Assembly (NCBI GenBank): GCA_025149285.1
Contig: CP102274.1
Location: forward strand, 1,999,501 to 2,063,500
Source of the DNA: Hungatella hathewayi
GTDB taxonomy: Bacteria; Bacillota; Clostridia; Lachnospirales; Lachnospiraceae
Direction of reading: 5' to 3'
Length of the DNA: 64,000 nucleotides
The notes under the pieces are model-generated. The model saw only the letters and a program-made list of their open reading frames with translations, had not been told where the DNA came from and did not search any database. A program made the position numbers and the translations under genes. This document shows positions 1 through 8,355 of this stretch, one piece after another (the stretch's first letter is position 1; each line of letters opens with the position of its first letter).

Positions 1-34
1 ATACGGCGCTAAAATAAACGAGAGAGGTGTAAAC

Positions 35-1645
35 ATGAATTTAACAGATACAGGATTACAGGACAGGCAGGCATGGGAGAAAGCGGGGATTGCCGTTCCA
101 ACCTATGACAGGGCGGCAATGGTGACGAGGACGAAGGAGAACCCTGAATGGGTTCATTTCGGCGCGGGTAATATCTTCCGCGGCTTTATTGCCAATCTTC
201 AGGACGCGCTTCTGGAGGCCGGTCTGGCCCAAACCGGTATTATTGCGGCTGAGACCTTTGATTTTGACATTATGGATAAAATTTATAAACCATTTGACGA
301 TCTGGCCCTGTTAATTACCTTAAAGGCGGATGGGAGCACGGAGAAGAAGGTGATTGCATCCATTGCGGAGGGCGTGAAGGCGGATTCCGGTGATCCAAAA
401 GAGTGGCAGCGTCTGCGCACCATATTTACAAGCCCCTCCCTTCAGATGATATCCTTTACGATCACGGAGAAAGGATATGCACTGAAAGGGGCGGATGGAA
501 CGTATTTTCCATTCGTTCAGAACGATATTGATAATGGGCCAAAGGAGCTATCCTGCGCCATGGCAGTGGTCTGCGCCCTTCTGCTGGAACGGTACCGGCA
601 TGGCGCCGCGCCGCTGGCTGTCGTCAGCATGGACAACTGCTCCCATAACGGAGAGAAACTGCAGAATTCCATTCTCACCATGGCGGAGGAATGGAAGAAA
701 AAGGGATTTGTGGATGACGGCTTCCTTGCATATTTAAAGAATGAAGAAAAGATTGCATTCCCCTGGTCCATGATTGATAAGATTACCCCCAGGCCCAGTG
801 CCGAACTGGCCGGGCAGCTGGAAGCTGACGGAGTCTCCTCCATGCAGCCGGTTATCACCTCTAAGAGGACGTATATTGCGCCGTTTGTCAACGCGGAGGG
901 GCCGCAGTATCTGGTGATTGAGGATAAATTTCCGGCGGGAAGGCCGGCACTGGAAAAAGCGGGTGTCTATATGACGGACAGGGATACGGTAAACCGGGTG
1001 GAGCGCATGAAGGTAACAACCTGTTTAAATCCGCTGCACACGGCGCTGGCCGTATATGGCTGTATTCTGGGATACACTTCGATTGCGGAGGAGATGAAGG
1101 ATCCTGAACTGAAGGCCCTGGTAGAAAAAATCGGGCTGACAGAGGGCATGCCGGTGGTGACGGATCCGAAGATTCTTTCACCGGAAGCGTTTGTCAATGA
1201 GGTCATCTGCGACAGGCTTCCGAATCCGTTTATACCGGATGCACCCCAGAGAATCGCAAGCGATACGTCCCAGAAGGTGGGAATCCGGTACGGGGAGACG
1301 ATCAAATCCTATGTGGAACGATATGGGGATGCGAAGAAGCTGACCTTTATCCCCCTGGCCATTGCGGGCTGGTGCCGTTATCTGCTGGCGGTGGATGATG
1401 AGTTAAAACCGTTTGAGCTTTCCGCCGATCCGATGATTCCGGAGCTTATGGAATGCTTAAAGGGCGTCGAGGCAGGGAAGCCTGAGACGTATGCAGGACA
1501 GTTAAAACCGATTCTGTCCAATGAGAATATTTTTGGCGTTAACTTATACGACGCCGGAATCGGCAGCCTGACGGAAGCCATGTTCCTGGAGGAGATTGCC
1601 GGGGCGGGTGCAGTCAGGGAGGCGCTTAAGAAGTACCTGGCATAA
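35..1645 (+). CDS. Mannitol dehydrogenase family oxidoreductase (fructuronate reductase-like)
   Basis: Predicted NAD-dependent polyol/hexuronate oxidoreductase of 536 aa in the cytosol. The N-terminal Rossmann signature HFGAGNIFRGF lies at residues 41-51. It is followed by the family motif SFTITEKGY near residue 140 and a C-terminal catalytic segment RMKVTTCLNPLHT, which carries the Lys/Asn/His set of the long-chain mannitol dehydrogenases. Length fits UxuB/mannitol 2-dehydrogenase. The start has GAGAGG upstream. The gene stands alone before a strong terminator and no uxuA or uxaC is in view, so the substrate (D-fructuronate, mannitol, arabinitol) is open. Family assignment is firm, substrate is inference. 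Confidence 0.85.
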   Translation: MNLTDTGLQDRQAWEKAGIAVPTYDRAAMVTRTKENPEWVHFGAGNIFRGFIANLQDALLEAGLAQTGIIAAETFDFDIMDKIYKPFDDLALLITLKADGSTEKKVIASIAEGVKADSGDPKEWQRLRTIFTSPSLQMISFTITEKGYALKGADGTYFPFVQNDIDNGPKELSCAMAVVCALLLERYRHGAAPLAVVSMDNCSHNGEKLQNSILTMAEEWKKKGFVDDGFLAYLKNEEKIAFPWSMIDKITPRPSAELAGQLEADGVSSMQPVITSKRTYIAPFVNAEGPQYLVIEDKFPAGRPALEKAGVYMTDRDTVNRVERMKVTTCLNPLHTALAVYGCILGYTSIAEEMKDPELKALVEKIGLTEGMPVVTDPKILSPEAFVNEVICDRLPNPFIPDAPQRIASDTSQKVGIRYGETIKSYVERYGDAKKLTFIPLAIAGWCRYLLAVDDELKPFELSADPMIPELMECLKGVEAGKPETYAGQLKPILSNENIFGVNLYDAGIGSLTEAMFLEEIAGAGAVREALKKYLA

Positions 1646-1649
1646 AGAG

Positions 1650-1692
1650 AAAGGAATAAGCGGCTGGTGTCCAGCCTGCTTATTCCTTTTTT
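1650..1692. terminator. Rho-independent terminator between convergent genes
   Basis: A long hairpin pairs AAAGGAATAAGC with GCTTATTCCTTT and continues into GCTGG/CCAGC around a TGT loop. A T-run follows on the + strand and A-rich sequence on the other side, so it can serve both the oxidoreductase and the convergent thyA. Confidence 0.85.
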
Positions 1693-1729
1693 CACGATTA
1701 AGTATACCTGCGGACCCGCCGGCCTTCTC

Positions 1730-2560
1730 CTAGATTGCAACCGGAATCTTATCCGTAAACGCATGGTACTGATAATCCTCCAGCCGGAAGCTGTCCTTTG
1801 TGAAGCTGTAAAAATCATGAATTTCCGGACCCATGATAAACTTCGGCGCGTCATAGGGCGTTTTTTCTATCATTTCCTTCACGATCGGTACGTGTCTGTC
1901 ATAAATGTGGGCATCCGCAATGACATGAACCAGTTCCCCGGCCTGTAAGCCGCTTACTGATGCAAACATATGCAGCAAAACGGCGTACTGCGTCACGTTC
2001 CAGTTATTGGCGGTCAGCATATCCTGAGACCTCTGGTTTAAAATTCCGTTCAATACATTGCCGGAAACGTTAAAGGTCATGCTGTAGGCGCAGGGGTAAA
2101 GGTTCATCTCATGCAGATCCTGGTGGTTGTACAGGTTCGTCATAATGCGCCTGCTTAAGGGATTATGCTTCAGATCGAAGAGAACCCGGTCCACCTGATC
2201 GAATTCGCCTTCTTTATACTGATACCGGATTCCCAGCTGGTACCCGTATGCTTTACCGATACTTCCGGTTTCATCAGCCCAGGAATCCCAGATATGGCTG
2301 TTTAAATCATGGATGTTATTTGATTTTTTCTGCCATATCCAGAGTAATTCATCAATCGCAGATTTAAAAGCGGTTCTGCGGAGTGTTAAAATCGGGAACT
2401 CCTTTGATAAATCATAGCGGTTTATAATTCCAAATTTTTTAATGGTATGGGCGGGGGTGCCATCCTCCCAGACCGGGCGCACTAAGCTGTCCGTATCCCA
2501 TACGCCGTCTGATAAGATTTCCCTGCAATTCTGTATGAATAAAGTATCTGCGTAGCTCAT
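1730..2560 (-). CDS. thyA: Thymidylate synthase (ThyA type)
   Basis: Makes dTMP from dUMP using methylene-tetrahydrofolate. The 276-aa protein has the nucleophile Cys157 in NLYPCAY, the phosphate-binding pair in PLSRRIM (near 135-140), the QRSQD segment (176-180) and DAHIY (216-220). The usual PPCH context has become YPCAY and the LGxPFN motif is NNWN, so this is a divergent ThyA seen in clostridia rather than the E. coli type. An AGGAAT-type ribosome site precedes ATG at 2560. It is divergent from a DHFR gene, which regenerates the tetrahydrofolate that ThyA oxidises. Confidence 0.9.
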   Translation of the reverse strand: MSYADTLFIQNCREILSDGVWDTDSLVRPVWEDGTPAHTIKKFGIINRYDLSKEFPILTLRRTAFKSAIDELLWIWQKKSNNIHDLNSHIWDSWADETGSIGKAYGYQLGIRYQYKEGEFDQVDRVLFDLKHNPLSRRIMTNLYNHQDLHEMNLYPCAYSMTFNVSGNVLNGILNQRSQDMLTANNWNVTQYAVLLHMFASVSGLQAGELVHVIADAHIYDRHVPIVKEMIEKTPYDAPKFIMGPEIHDFYSFTKDSFRLEDYQYHAFTDKIPVAI

Positions 2561-2642
2561 GATATTCCTCCGTTAGTGGTAAGTGATTCTGTAACCGGCG
2601 GCAGGACCTGTTATTTCTTGAAATATACCTGCAACCGGCTCC

Positions 2643-2719
2643 ATTATACCAGATGTCCAAAGATTCGAACAGGTCATCTCATGAAAATAATTTGCAAAAT
2701 AATTATATTTGTATATAAT
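2643..2719. promoter_or_regulatory. Divergent promoters for thyA and the DHFR operon
   Basis: On the + strand TTGCAA (2692-2697) and TATAAT (2714-2719) are 16 bases apart. On the minus strand an extended -10, TGGTATAAT, occupies 2643-2651. The two start sites face away from each other within 80 bases, so thyA and the folate genes may be controlled together. Confidence 0.6.
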
Positions 2720-2750
2720 GAAGTTTAGAAACAGGACAGGAGGAAACTAC

Positions 2751-3254
2751 ATGAAAGCGATTGTGGCAGTTGACGAAGCGTGGGGAATTGGGAAAGACGG
2801 TAAATTATTGACCCATCTTCCTGAAGATATGAAATTTTTCAGAACGGTTACAAAAGGGAAAGTGGTCGTCATGGGCAGAAAAACGCTGCAGAGCTTTCCG
2901 GATGCGAAACCTTTGAAGAACCGGATCAACATCGTTCTGACATCAGACGCAGCCCTGAACGGTGAAGGGCTTATCGTCTGCCGCAGTGTGGCGGATGCCT
3001 TAAGGCAGCTGAAGGAATACGACAGCGATGATGTCTATATTATTGGAGGGCAGAGTGTCTATGAGCAGTTTCTTCCATATTGTGATACGGCGTATGTGAC
3101 CAGGATGAAGCGTGATTTCGGTGCAGATACCTGGTTTGTGAATCTCGACCGACAGGAAGGCTGGGAAGAGACTGAAACCGGGGATGAGAAAGAGTATGAG
3201 GGACTGCATTTTACATTCTGTACTTACAAAAACCGGAATTGCCAGGATTGGTAG
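2751..3254 (+). CDS. Dihydrofolate reductase (copy 1)
   Basis: Reduces dihydrofolate to tetrahydrofolate with NADPH. The start at 2751 is chosen because AGGAGG lies seven bases upstream; an upstream ATG in the same frame at 2709 overlaps the promoter. The 167-aa product has the N-terminal IVAVDEAWGIGKDGKLL strand/loop, the acidic active-site segment LPEDMKFF (Asp26), VVMGRKT (near 40-46) and IIGGQSVYEQFLPYCD. Length is normal for DHFR. It is first in a run of three genes, followed by a ThyX-like gene and a second DHFR. Confidence 0.92.
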   Translation: MKAIVAVDEAWGIGKDGKLLTHLPEDMKFFRTVTKGKVVVMGRKTLQSFPDAKPLKNRINIVLTSDAALNGEGLIVCRSVADALRQLKEYDSDDVYIIGGQSVYEQFLPYCDTAYVTRMKRDFGADTWFVNLDRQEGWEETETGDEKEYEGLHFTFCTYKNRNCQDW

Positions 3255-3281
3255 AATCAGAACAGGACGGAGGACAAAAGA

Positions 3282-3917
3282 ATGTTAAAATGTGAGAGAA
3301 CAAGCGTAATGAATTTTGAAAATGCAATCCGGGGAGCGAGAAATCCCATGAACAGCTGGGGGCGAATGGACAGCGGCTACGATGAAGAAGGGAATTTTGT
3401 GCTGGGTCCCAATGATATGAGCCTGGCCAGACGGTTAAGAAAAGCGGGCAGTGATCACCGTAAATACGTCCGGCAGATTTTTGTATCTGTGGATATTACG
3501 GCTCCGCTGTACTGGTGGAAGGAGTATGATACCTATAAAGTGGCCACCGTGGCAAACTCGACCAGTACGATGCATAAGATTCACAGCAAACCATTTTCCA
3601 TGGATGATTTCAGCCATGATCACATGACTCCGGATACGCTGGAGTTTATGAATCAGATGGTGGAGTACTTAGAAAAGGTGCGCAGCCGCTATCTGGAGAC
3701 GAAGAGCAGGGACGACTGGTATGATATGATCCAGCTGCTTCCATCCAGCTATAACCAGATGAGAACGTGTACCATGAACTATGAATCCTTAATCAATATG
3801 TATTTTGCGAGACGGAACCACAAGCTTGCCGAGTGGCATACATTTTGCGGCTGGATCATGACGCTTCCTTATGCAAAAGAGCTGATTGCCGCGGAAGAAG
3901 AAAACGAAGAAGCGTGA
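3282..3917 (+). CDS. ThyX-like protein with degenerate signature
   Basis: A 211-aa protein not identified with certainty. The C-terminal part, LPSSYNQMRTCTMNYESL followed by INMYFARRNHKLAEWH, follows the pattern of flavin-dependent thymidylate synthase (ThyX), which ends with a Leu-Pro, Asn, Leu-Arg and aromatic/Glu series. The middle part (VSVDITAPLYWWKEYDTYK) sits where ThyX has its substrate strand. The diagnostic RHR-x7-S motif is absent: that position reads as KVATVANSTS. GGAGG precedes ATG at 3282. Lying between two DHFR genes and next to thyA, it probably works in folate/dTMP metabolism, but catalysis cannot be assumed. Confidence 0.6.
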   Translation: MLKCERTSVMNFENAIRGARNPMNSWGRMDSGYDEEGNFVLGPNDMSLARRLRKAGSDHRKYVRQIFVSVDITAPLYWWKEYDTYKVATVANSTSTMHKIHSKPFSMDDFSHDHMTPDTLEFMNQMVEYLEKVRSRYLETKSRDDWYDMIQLLPSSYNQMRTCTMNYESLINMYFARRNHKLAEWHTFCGWIMTLPYAKELIAAEEENEEA

Positions 3918-3948
3918 TCCGCTTCGCTGAAAGAGAAAAGAGGTCATC

Positions 3949-4437
3949 ATGAATATATTAGTAACCGTTGACAAAAACTGGGCCATCGGAAATCAGGGAC
4001 AGCTCCTGGTCTCCATCCCGGAGGACCAGCGCCTTTTGCGGGAGGAGACTTTAGGGGGAATCGTCGTGATGGGACGGAAAACCTTCGAGACGCTTCCGGG
4101 AAAGCAGCCGCTGTATAACCGGGTCAACGTAATTCTGTCGAAAGACCGGAATTACAGGGTAAAGGGCGCAGTCGTCTGCCATTCTGTGGACGAGACGTTT
4201 GAATTTCTGAAACAATATCCCCAGGCCTCCGTATTCATCATTGGCGGCAGCAGTATCTACGACCAGTTCCTGCCTTACTGTGATACGGTCCATGTAACCT
4301 TCATCGATTATGAATACAGTGCAGACACCCATTTTCCCAACCTGGACATATCCGAAGACTGGAGCCTGGCGGCGGAAAGCGACGAGCACACCTACTTTAA
4401 TCTGTGCTACAGTTTCCGGATGTATCGGAAGAAATAA
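3949..4437 (+). CDS. Dihydrofolate reductase (copy 2)
   Basis: A second complete DHFR of 162 aa, clearly diverged from copy 1 about 700 bases upstream. It carries VTVDKNWAIGNQGQLL at the N terminus, SIPEDQR with the acidic active-site residue, VVMGRKTFETLPG, and IIGGSSIYDQFLPYCD. AGAGG lies before ATG. No key residue looks lost. The two copies may differ in folate or pterin substrate, inhibitor sensitivity or expression; the sequence does not show which. Confidence 0.9.
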   Translation: MNILVTVDKNWAIGNQGQLLVSIPEDQRLLREETLGGIVVMGRKTFETLPGKQPLYNRVNVILSKDRNYRVKGAVVCHSVDETFEFLKQYPQASVFIIGGSSIYDQFLPYCDTVHVTFIDYEYSADTHFPNLDISEDWSLAAESDEHTYFNLCYSFRMYRKK

Positions 4438-4470
4438 GGGATCATTATCCTTTATTTTTGAGAATTCATA

Positions 4471-4499
4471 TTGTCAGGTTGGAATTTGGATGGTAAGAT
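4471..4499 (+). promoter_or_regulatory. Promoter of the nfnAB operon
   Basis: TTGTCA at 4471-4476 and TAAGAT at 4494-4499 are 17 bases apart, with TGG before the -10. A weak hairpin with a T-rich tail at 4435-4460 just upstream may end the DHFR transcript. Confidence 0.6.
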
Positions 4500-4588
4500 G
4501 ATATGAGTACCATTTCTCCTGATTGTTGGGGAAGGCTATCAGGAAAGGCGTACAGGTATAATTCACCAAAAGAATTAGGAGGATGAAG

Positions 4589-5479
4589 ATGTATAGGATT
4601 TTAAAAGCAGAGAAATTAGCTGACAAGATCTATCTGATGGACGTAGAAGCGCCAAGGATTGCTAAAGCCTGCCAGCCGGGAGAATTTGTAATTGTCAGGA
4701 TGGATGAGAGGGGAGAGCGTATTCCTCTCACGATCTGTGACTATGATAGAGAAAAGGGAACCATCACCATCGTGTTCCAGATCGTCGGAGCCAGCACAGA
4801 GAGAATGGCCGGTTTGAAGACGGGAGATTCCTTCATCGATTTCGTAGGACCTCTGGGTAATCCGTCCGAGTTTGTTCATGACGATTTTGAAGAAGTAAAA
4901 AACAGAAAGTATTTATTCGTAGCCGGCGGCGTGGGTACAGCTCCGGTATATCCTCAGGTTAAATGGTTAAAGGAACACGGCGTTTCCGTCGATGTCATTA
5001 TGGGATCCAAGACAAAGGATTTACTGATTCTGGAAGACGAGATGCGTGCCGTGGCCGGTAATTTATACGTCACCACTGACGACGGTTCCTATGAGAGAAA
5101 AGGCATGGTTACCGAAGTGATTAAGGACCTGGTGGTAAACCAGGGAAAGAAGTACGACGTCTGCGTAGCCATCGGACCGATGATCATGATGAAGTTCACC
5201 TGCCTGATGACAAAGGAACTGGGAATTCCGACTATCGTAAGCTTAAATCCGATCATGGTGGATGGAACAGGCATGTGCGGTGCCTGCCGTGTATCCGTGG
5301 GCGGAGAAGTGAAGTTCGCCTGTGTGGATGGACCGGAATTTGACGGCCATCTGGTGAATTTTGACGAGGCGATGAAGAGACAGCAGATGTATAAGACGGA
5401 AGAAGGCCGTGCGCTGTTAAGACTTCATGAGGGTGCGACCCATCATGGCGGATGCGGCCATTGTGGAGGTGACGAGTAA
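4589..5479 (+). CDS. nfnA: Ferredoxin:NADP oxidoreductase small subunit (NfnA; FAD/NAD and 2Fe-2S)
   Basis: Small subunit of the NADH-dependent reduced ferredoxin:NADP oxidoreductase, an electron-bifurcating complex. ATG 4589 is preferred over ATG 4583 because the latter directly abuts AGGAGG. The 296-aa protein has the FAD site RIPLTICDYD, the nucleotide motif VAGGVGTAPVYPQ and the 2Fe-2S segment MCGACRV...FACVDGP. The C terminus ends in a His/Gly/Cys-rich tail (THHGGCGHCGG). Its stop overlaps the next start (TAATG), so both subunits are translationally coupled. A relation to dihydroorotate dehydrogenase electron-transfer subunits (PyrK) exists, but the partner gene decides for Nfn. Confidence 0.88.
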   Translation: MYRILKAEKLADKIYLMDVEAPRIAKACQPGEFVIVRMDERGERIPLTICDYDREKGTITIVFQIVGASTERMAGLKTGDSFIDFVGPLGNPSEFVHDDFEEVKNRKYLFVAGGVGTAPVYPQVKWLKEHGVSVDVIMGSKTKDLLILEDEMRAVAGNLYVTTDDGSYERKGMVTEVIKDLVVNQGKKYDVCVAIGPMIMMKFTCLMTKELGIPTIVSLNPIMVDGTGMCGACRVSVGGEVKFACVDGPEFDGHLVNFDEAMKRQQMYKTEEGRALLRLHEGATHHGGCGHCGGDE

Positions 5480-6876
5480 TGGATATGATGAAGAAAGTGC
5501 CTGTCAGAGAGCAGGACCCGAAGGTCAGAGCGACAAATTTCGAAGAGGTTTGTCTTGGATATAATGAAGAAGAAGCGAGGGCGGAAGCCAGCCGCTGTTT
5601 GAAGTGCAAGAATCCGAAGTGCGTGGGCGGCTGTCCCGTATCCATCGATATTCCCGGATTTATCAAGGAAGTTCAGGAAGGCAATTATGAGGAAGCCGCG
5701 AAGGTAATCGCGAAGTCTTCCGCGCTTCCGGCTGTCTGCGGCCGTGTATGCCCGCAGGAGAGCCAGTGTGAAGGCCAGTGCATCCGCGGAATTAAGGGTG
5801 AGCCAATCTCCATCGGTAAGCTGGAGCGCTTTGTGGCAGACTGGTCAAGAGAGAACGGCTTCGTTCCGGCGGCTCCGGAGAAGACTAACGGCAAGAAGGT
5901 CGCTGTCATCGGTTCCGGCCCCTCCGGTGTGACATGTGCCGGCGATTTGGCGAAGATGGGATATGAGGTGACGATTTTTGAAGCCCTCCATGAGCCGGGC
6001 GGCGTACTGACATACGGGATTCCGGAATTCCGTCTCCCGAAGGAAGGCGTAGTTCAGCCCGAGATCGATAATGTGAGAAAGCTGGGCGTAAAGATCGAGA
6101 CAGACGTCATCATCGGCAAGTCGGTGACCATCGACGAACTGCTGGATGAAGAAGGCTTCCAGGCCGTATTTATCGGTTCCGGAGCGGGTCTTCCGATGTT
6201 CATGGGAATCCCGGGAGAGAACGCCAACGGCGTATTCTCTGCCAATGAGTATTTGACGAGAAGCAATTTAATGAAAGCGTTCCGTGATGATTACGATACG
6301 CCGATCGTGGCAGGAAAGAAAGTCGCGGTAGTCGGCGGCGGAAACGTGGCGATGGATGCCGCGAGAACGGCTCTTCGCCTCGGCGCAGACGTACATATTG
6401 TATACAGAAGAAGTGAGGCAGAGCTTCCGGCCAGAGCAGAGGAGGTTCACCACGCAAAGGAAGAGGGAATTATCTTCAATCTTCTGACGAATCCGGTTGA
6501 GATTCTTACGGATGACAATGGCTGGGTGAAAGGCATGAAGTGTATCAGGATGGAACTGGGTGAGCCGGACGCTTCCGGCAGAAGAAGGCCGGTTGCCATT
6601 GAAGGTTCTGAGTTTGTCATTGAGGTGGATACGGTTATCATGTCTCTCGGAACTTCACCGAATCCGCTCATCTCTGCTACCACAAAGGGGCTTGAGACAA
6701 ACCGCAGAAAATGTATTGTTGCGGAGGAATCAAACGGCAGGACCACCAAGGAAGGCGTATACGCTGGCGGAGATGCCGTTACGGGCGCTGCCACCGTGAT
6801 TCTTGCCATGGAGGCGGGACGTGCCGGAGCGAGAGGAATTCATGAGTATTTGTCCGGACAGGAAGCTGCGGAATAA
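5479..6876 (+). CDS. nfnB: NADPH-dependent glutamate synthase-like / NfnB large subunit
   Basis: A 465-aa flavoprotein of the glutamate synthase small-chain family. The N terminus has two Fe-S cysteine groups: CLKCKNPKCVGGCP, and CGRVCPQESQCEGQC. The FAD Rossmann motif GSGPSGVTCAGDLA follows, then the NAD(P) motif VVGGGNVAMDAARTALRLG and the closing GDAVTGAATVILAMEAG. No glutamine-amidotransferase or GltB partner is next to it. The coupled NfnA gene instead indicates the bifurcating complex that links NADH, ferredoxin and NADPH pools in fermenting clostridia. Confidence 0.9.
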   Translation: MDMMKKVPVREQDPKVRATNFEEVCLGYNEEEARAEASRCLKCKNPKCVGGCPVSIDIPGFIKEVQEGNYEEAAKVIAKSSALPAVCGRVCPQESQCEGQCIRGIKGEPISIGKLERFVADWSRENGFVPAAPEKTNGKKVAVIGSGPSGVTCAGDLAKMGYEVTIFEALHEPGGVLTYGIPEFRLPKEGVVQPEIDNVRKLGVKIETDVIIGKSVTIDELLDEEGFQAVFIGSGAGLPMFMGIPGENANGVFSANEYLTRSNLMKAFRDDYDTPIVAGKKVAVVGGGNVAMDAARTALRLGADVHIVYRRSEAELPARAEEVHHAKEEGIIFNLLTNPVEILTDDNGWVKGMKCIRMELGEPDASGRRRPVAIEGSEFVIEVDTVIMSLGTSPNPLISATTKGLETNRRKCIVAEESNGRTTKEGVYAGGDAVTGAATVILAMEAGRAGARGIHEYLSGQEAAE

Positions 6877-6900
6877 GAAGCAGCGATCAGATAGTAAGAT

Positions 6901-6953
6901 AACAGGATGCAGAGGGCTGCCGGCATGGCAGCCCTTCCTGCTGATATCCTGTG
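6901..6953 (+). terminator. Hairpin between nfnB and the MATE gene
   Basis: AGGGCTGCC (6913-6921) pairs perfectly with GGCAGCCCT (6927-6935). An outer AACAGGAT/ATCCTGT pairing extends the stem. There is no clear T-run, so it may be a processing or attenuating hairpin rather than a full terminator. Confidence 0.5.
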
Positions 6954-6968
6954 TTGTTTGAGGTGTGT

Positions 6969-8333
6969 ATGAGTAAGAAAATTGATTTGCTGCACGGTCA
7001 TATCTTTACGTCTCTGACGGGACTGGCCCTGCCGATTATGGCCACAGCGCTGGTCCAGACGGCATACAGCCTGACGGATATGGCGTGGATTGGCCTGGTG
7101 GGGTCTCCCGCCGTGGCTGCAGTAGGAGCAGCCAGCATGTATACGTGGCTTTCCCAGGGCGTCGTGGCTCTGGCCAAGATGGGAGGCCAGGTAAAGGTTG
7201 CCCATTCTCTTGGAAGCGGGAAACCGGAGGAGGCTGCTAAATTCGCGGCGGGTGCGATTCAGATGGGCGTTCTGTTTGCGCTGATGTTTGCCGCTGTTAC
7301 AGTCTTTGGAGCCCGTCCGCTCATTGGATTTTTCGGATTGAGTGACGGAGCCATTATTCACAATGCACAGGTGTATTTAAAGATCACCTGTGGTTTGATT
7401 CTGTTTTCTTTTTTAAATGCGATCATTACCGGAATTCTGACGGCGATGGGGGACAGCAAAAACCCGTTTATCGCCAATGTCATCGGGCTCGTCATGAATA
7501 TGATCCTCGATCCGGTTTTAATATTCGGCATCGGACCGTTTCCGGCACTTGGCGTTACCGGAGCGGCCGTGGCCACGGTTACGGCTCAGATGATTGTAAC
7601 AATTGTATTTCTCGTGGTTGTGAAAAAGGACAGGCTGGTGTTCGATAAGGTCCGGTTCCTGGAACGGATTCCGCGGGATTATTTTAAGGTGATGGTGCGG
7701 ATCGGTCTTCCGGCCGCAGTCCAGAATCTGATCTATACCAGTATTTCCATGGTGCTGACCAGGTTTGTGGCAGGCTTTGGAGATGCGGCTGTGGCGGTTC
7801 AGAGAGTAGGAAGCCAGATCGAATCCATTTCCTGGATGACGGCGGATGGATTCGCGGCGGCCATTAATTCCTTTATCGGCCAGAACTACGGCGGGCGCCA
7901 GTACCGCCGGGTGAAGAAAGGTTATATGACGGCTGTCGGCGTCATGTTTGTATGGGGACTTTTCTGCTCGGGGGTGCTGATCGGATTTCCCAAACAGATA
8001 TTCGGGCTGTTTATCCATGAGGCGGATATTATTCCCATGGGGATCAGCTATCTCGTTATTTTAGGGTTCTCTCAGATGTTTATGTGCGTCGAGCTGACGA
8101 CGGTCGGAGCTCTGTCCGGTCTCGGCAAAACGCTACTCTGTTCTGTGATCAGCGTTGTATTCACCTCGGCGAGAATACCGCTGGCCATGATTTTGAGCAG
8201 TTCGCCGCTGGCTTTAGACGGGATCTGGTGGGCATTTACGATTTCCAGTGTGATGAAAGGGATTCTGTTTTTTATCTGTTTTCTGTATGTATCCGGAAAG
8301 CTTCCGGAGGATGGCGCACTGGCGTCATGGTGA
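6969..8333 (+). CDS. MATE family efflux transporter (1)
   Basis: A 454-aa inner-membrane Na+ or H+ coupled drug/metabolite exporter with the usual twelve hydrophobic segments in two repeats. The first half has LTGLALPIMATALVQTAYSL, the second IGLPAAVQNLIYTS and SFIGQNYGG. The ATG at 6969 (GAGGTG upstream) is chosen over a GTG at 6951 that lies inside the preceding hairpin. It is followed 22 bases later by another MATE gene. Confidence 0.88.
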   Translation: MSKKIDLLHGHIFTSLTGLALPIMATALVQTAYSLTDMAWIGLVGSPAVAAVGAASMYTWLSQGVVALAKMGGQVKVAHSLGSGKPEEAAKFAAGAIQMGVLFALMFAAVTVFGARPLIGFFGLSDGAIIHNAQVYLKITCGLILFSFLNAIITGILTAMGDSKNPFIANVIGLVMNMILDPVLIFGIGPFPALGVTGAAVATVTAQMIVTIVFLVVVKKDRLVFDKVRFLERIPRDYFKVMVRIGLPAAVQNLIYTSISMVLTRFVAGFGDAAVAVQRVGSQIESISWMTADGFAAAINSFIGQNYGGRQYRRVKKGYMTAVGVMFVWGLFCSGVLIGFPKQIFGLFIHEADIIPMGISYLVILGFSQMFMCVELTTVGALSGLGKTLLCSVISVVFTSARIPLAMILSSSPLALDGIWWAFTISSVMKGILFFICFLYVSGKLPEDGALASW

Positions 8334-8355
8334 GTTTAGAAGGGGGAGTTTATAA

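Noticed and set aside
5479..6876. Glutamate synthase small chain (GltD)
   Set aside because: No GltB is adjacent and the gene is coupled to an NfnA-type subunit, so NfnB is the better call.
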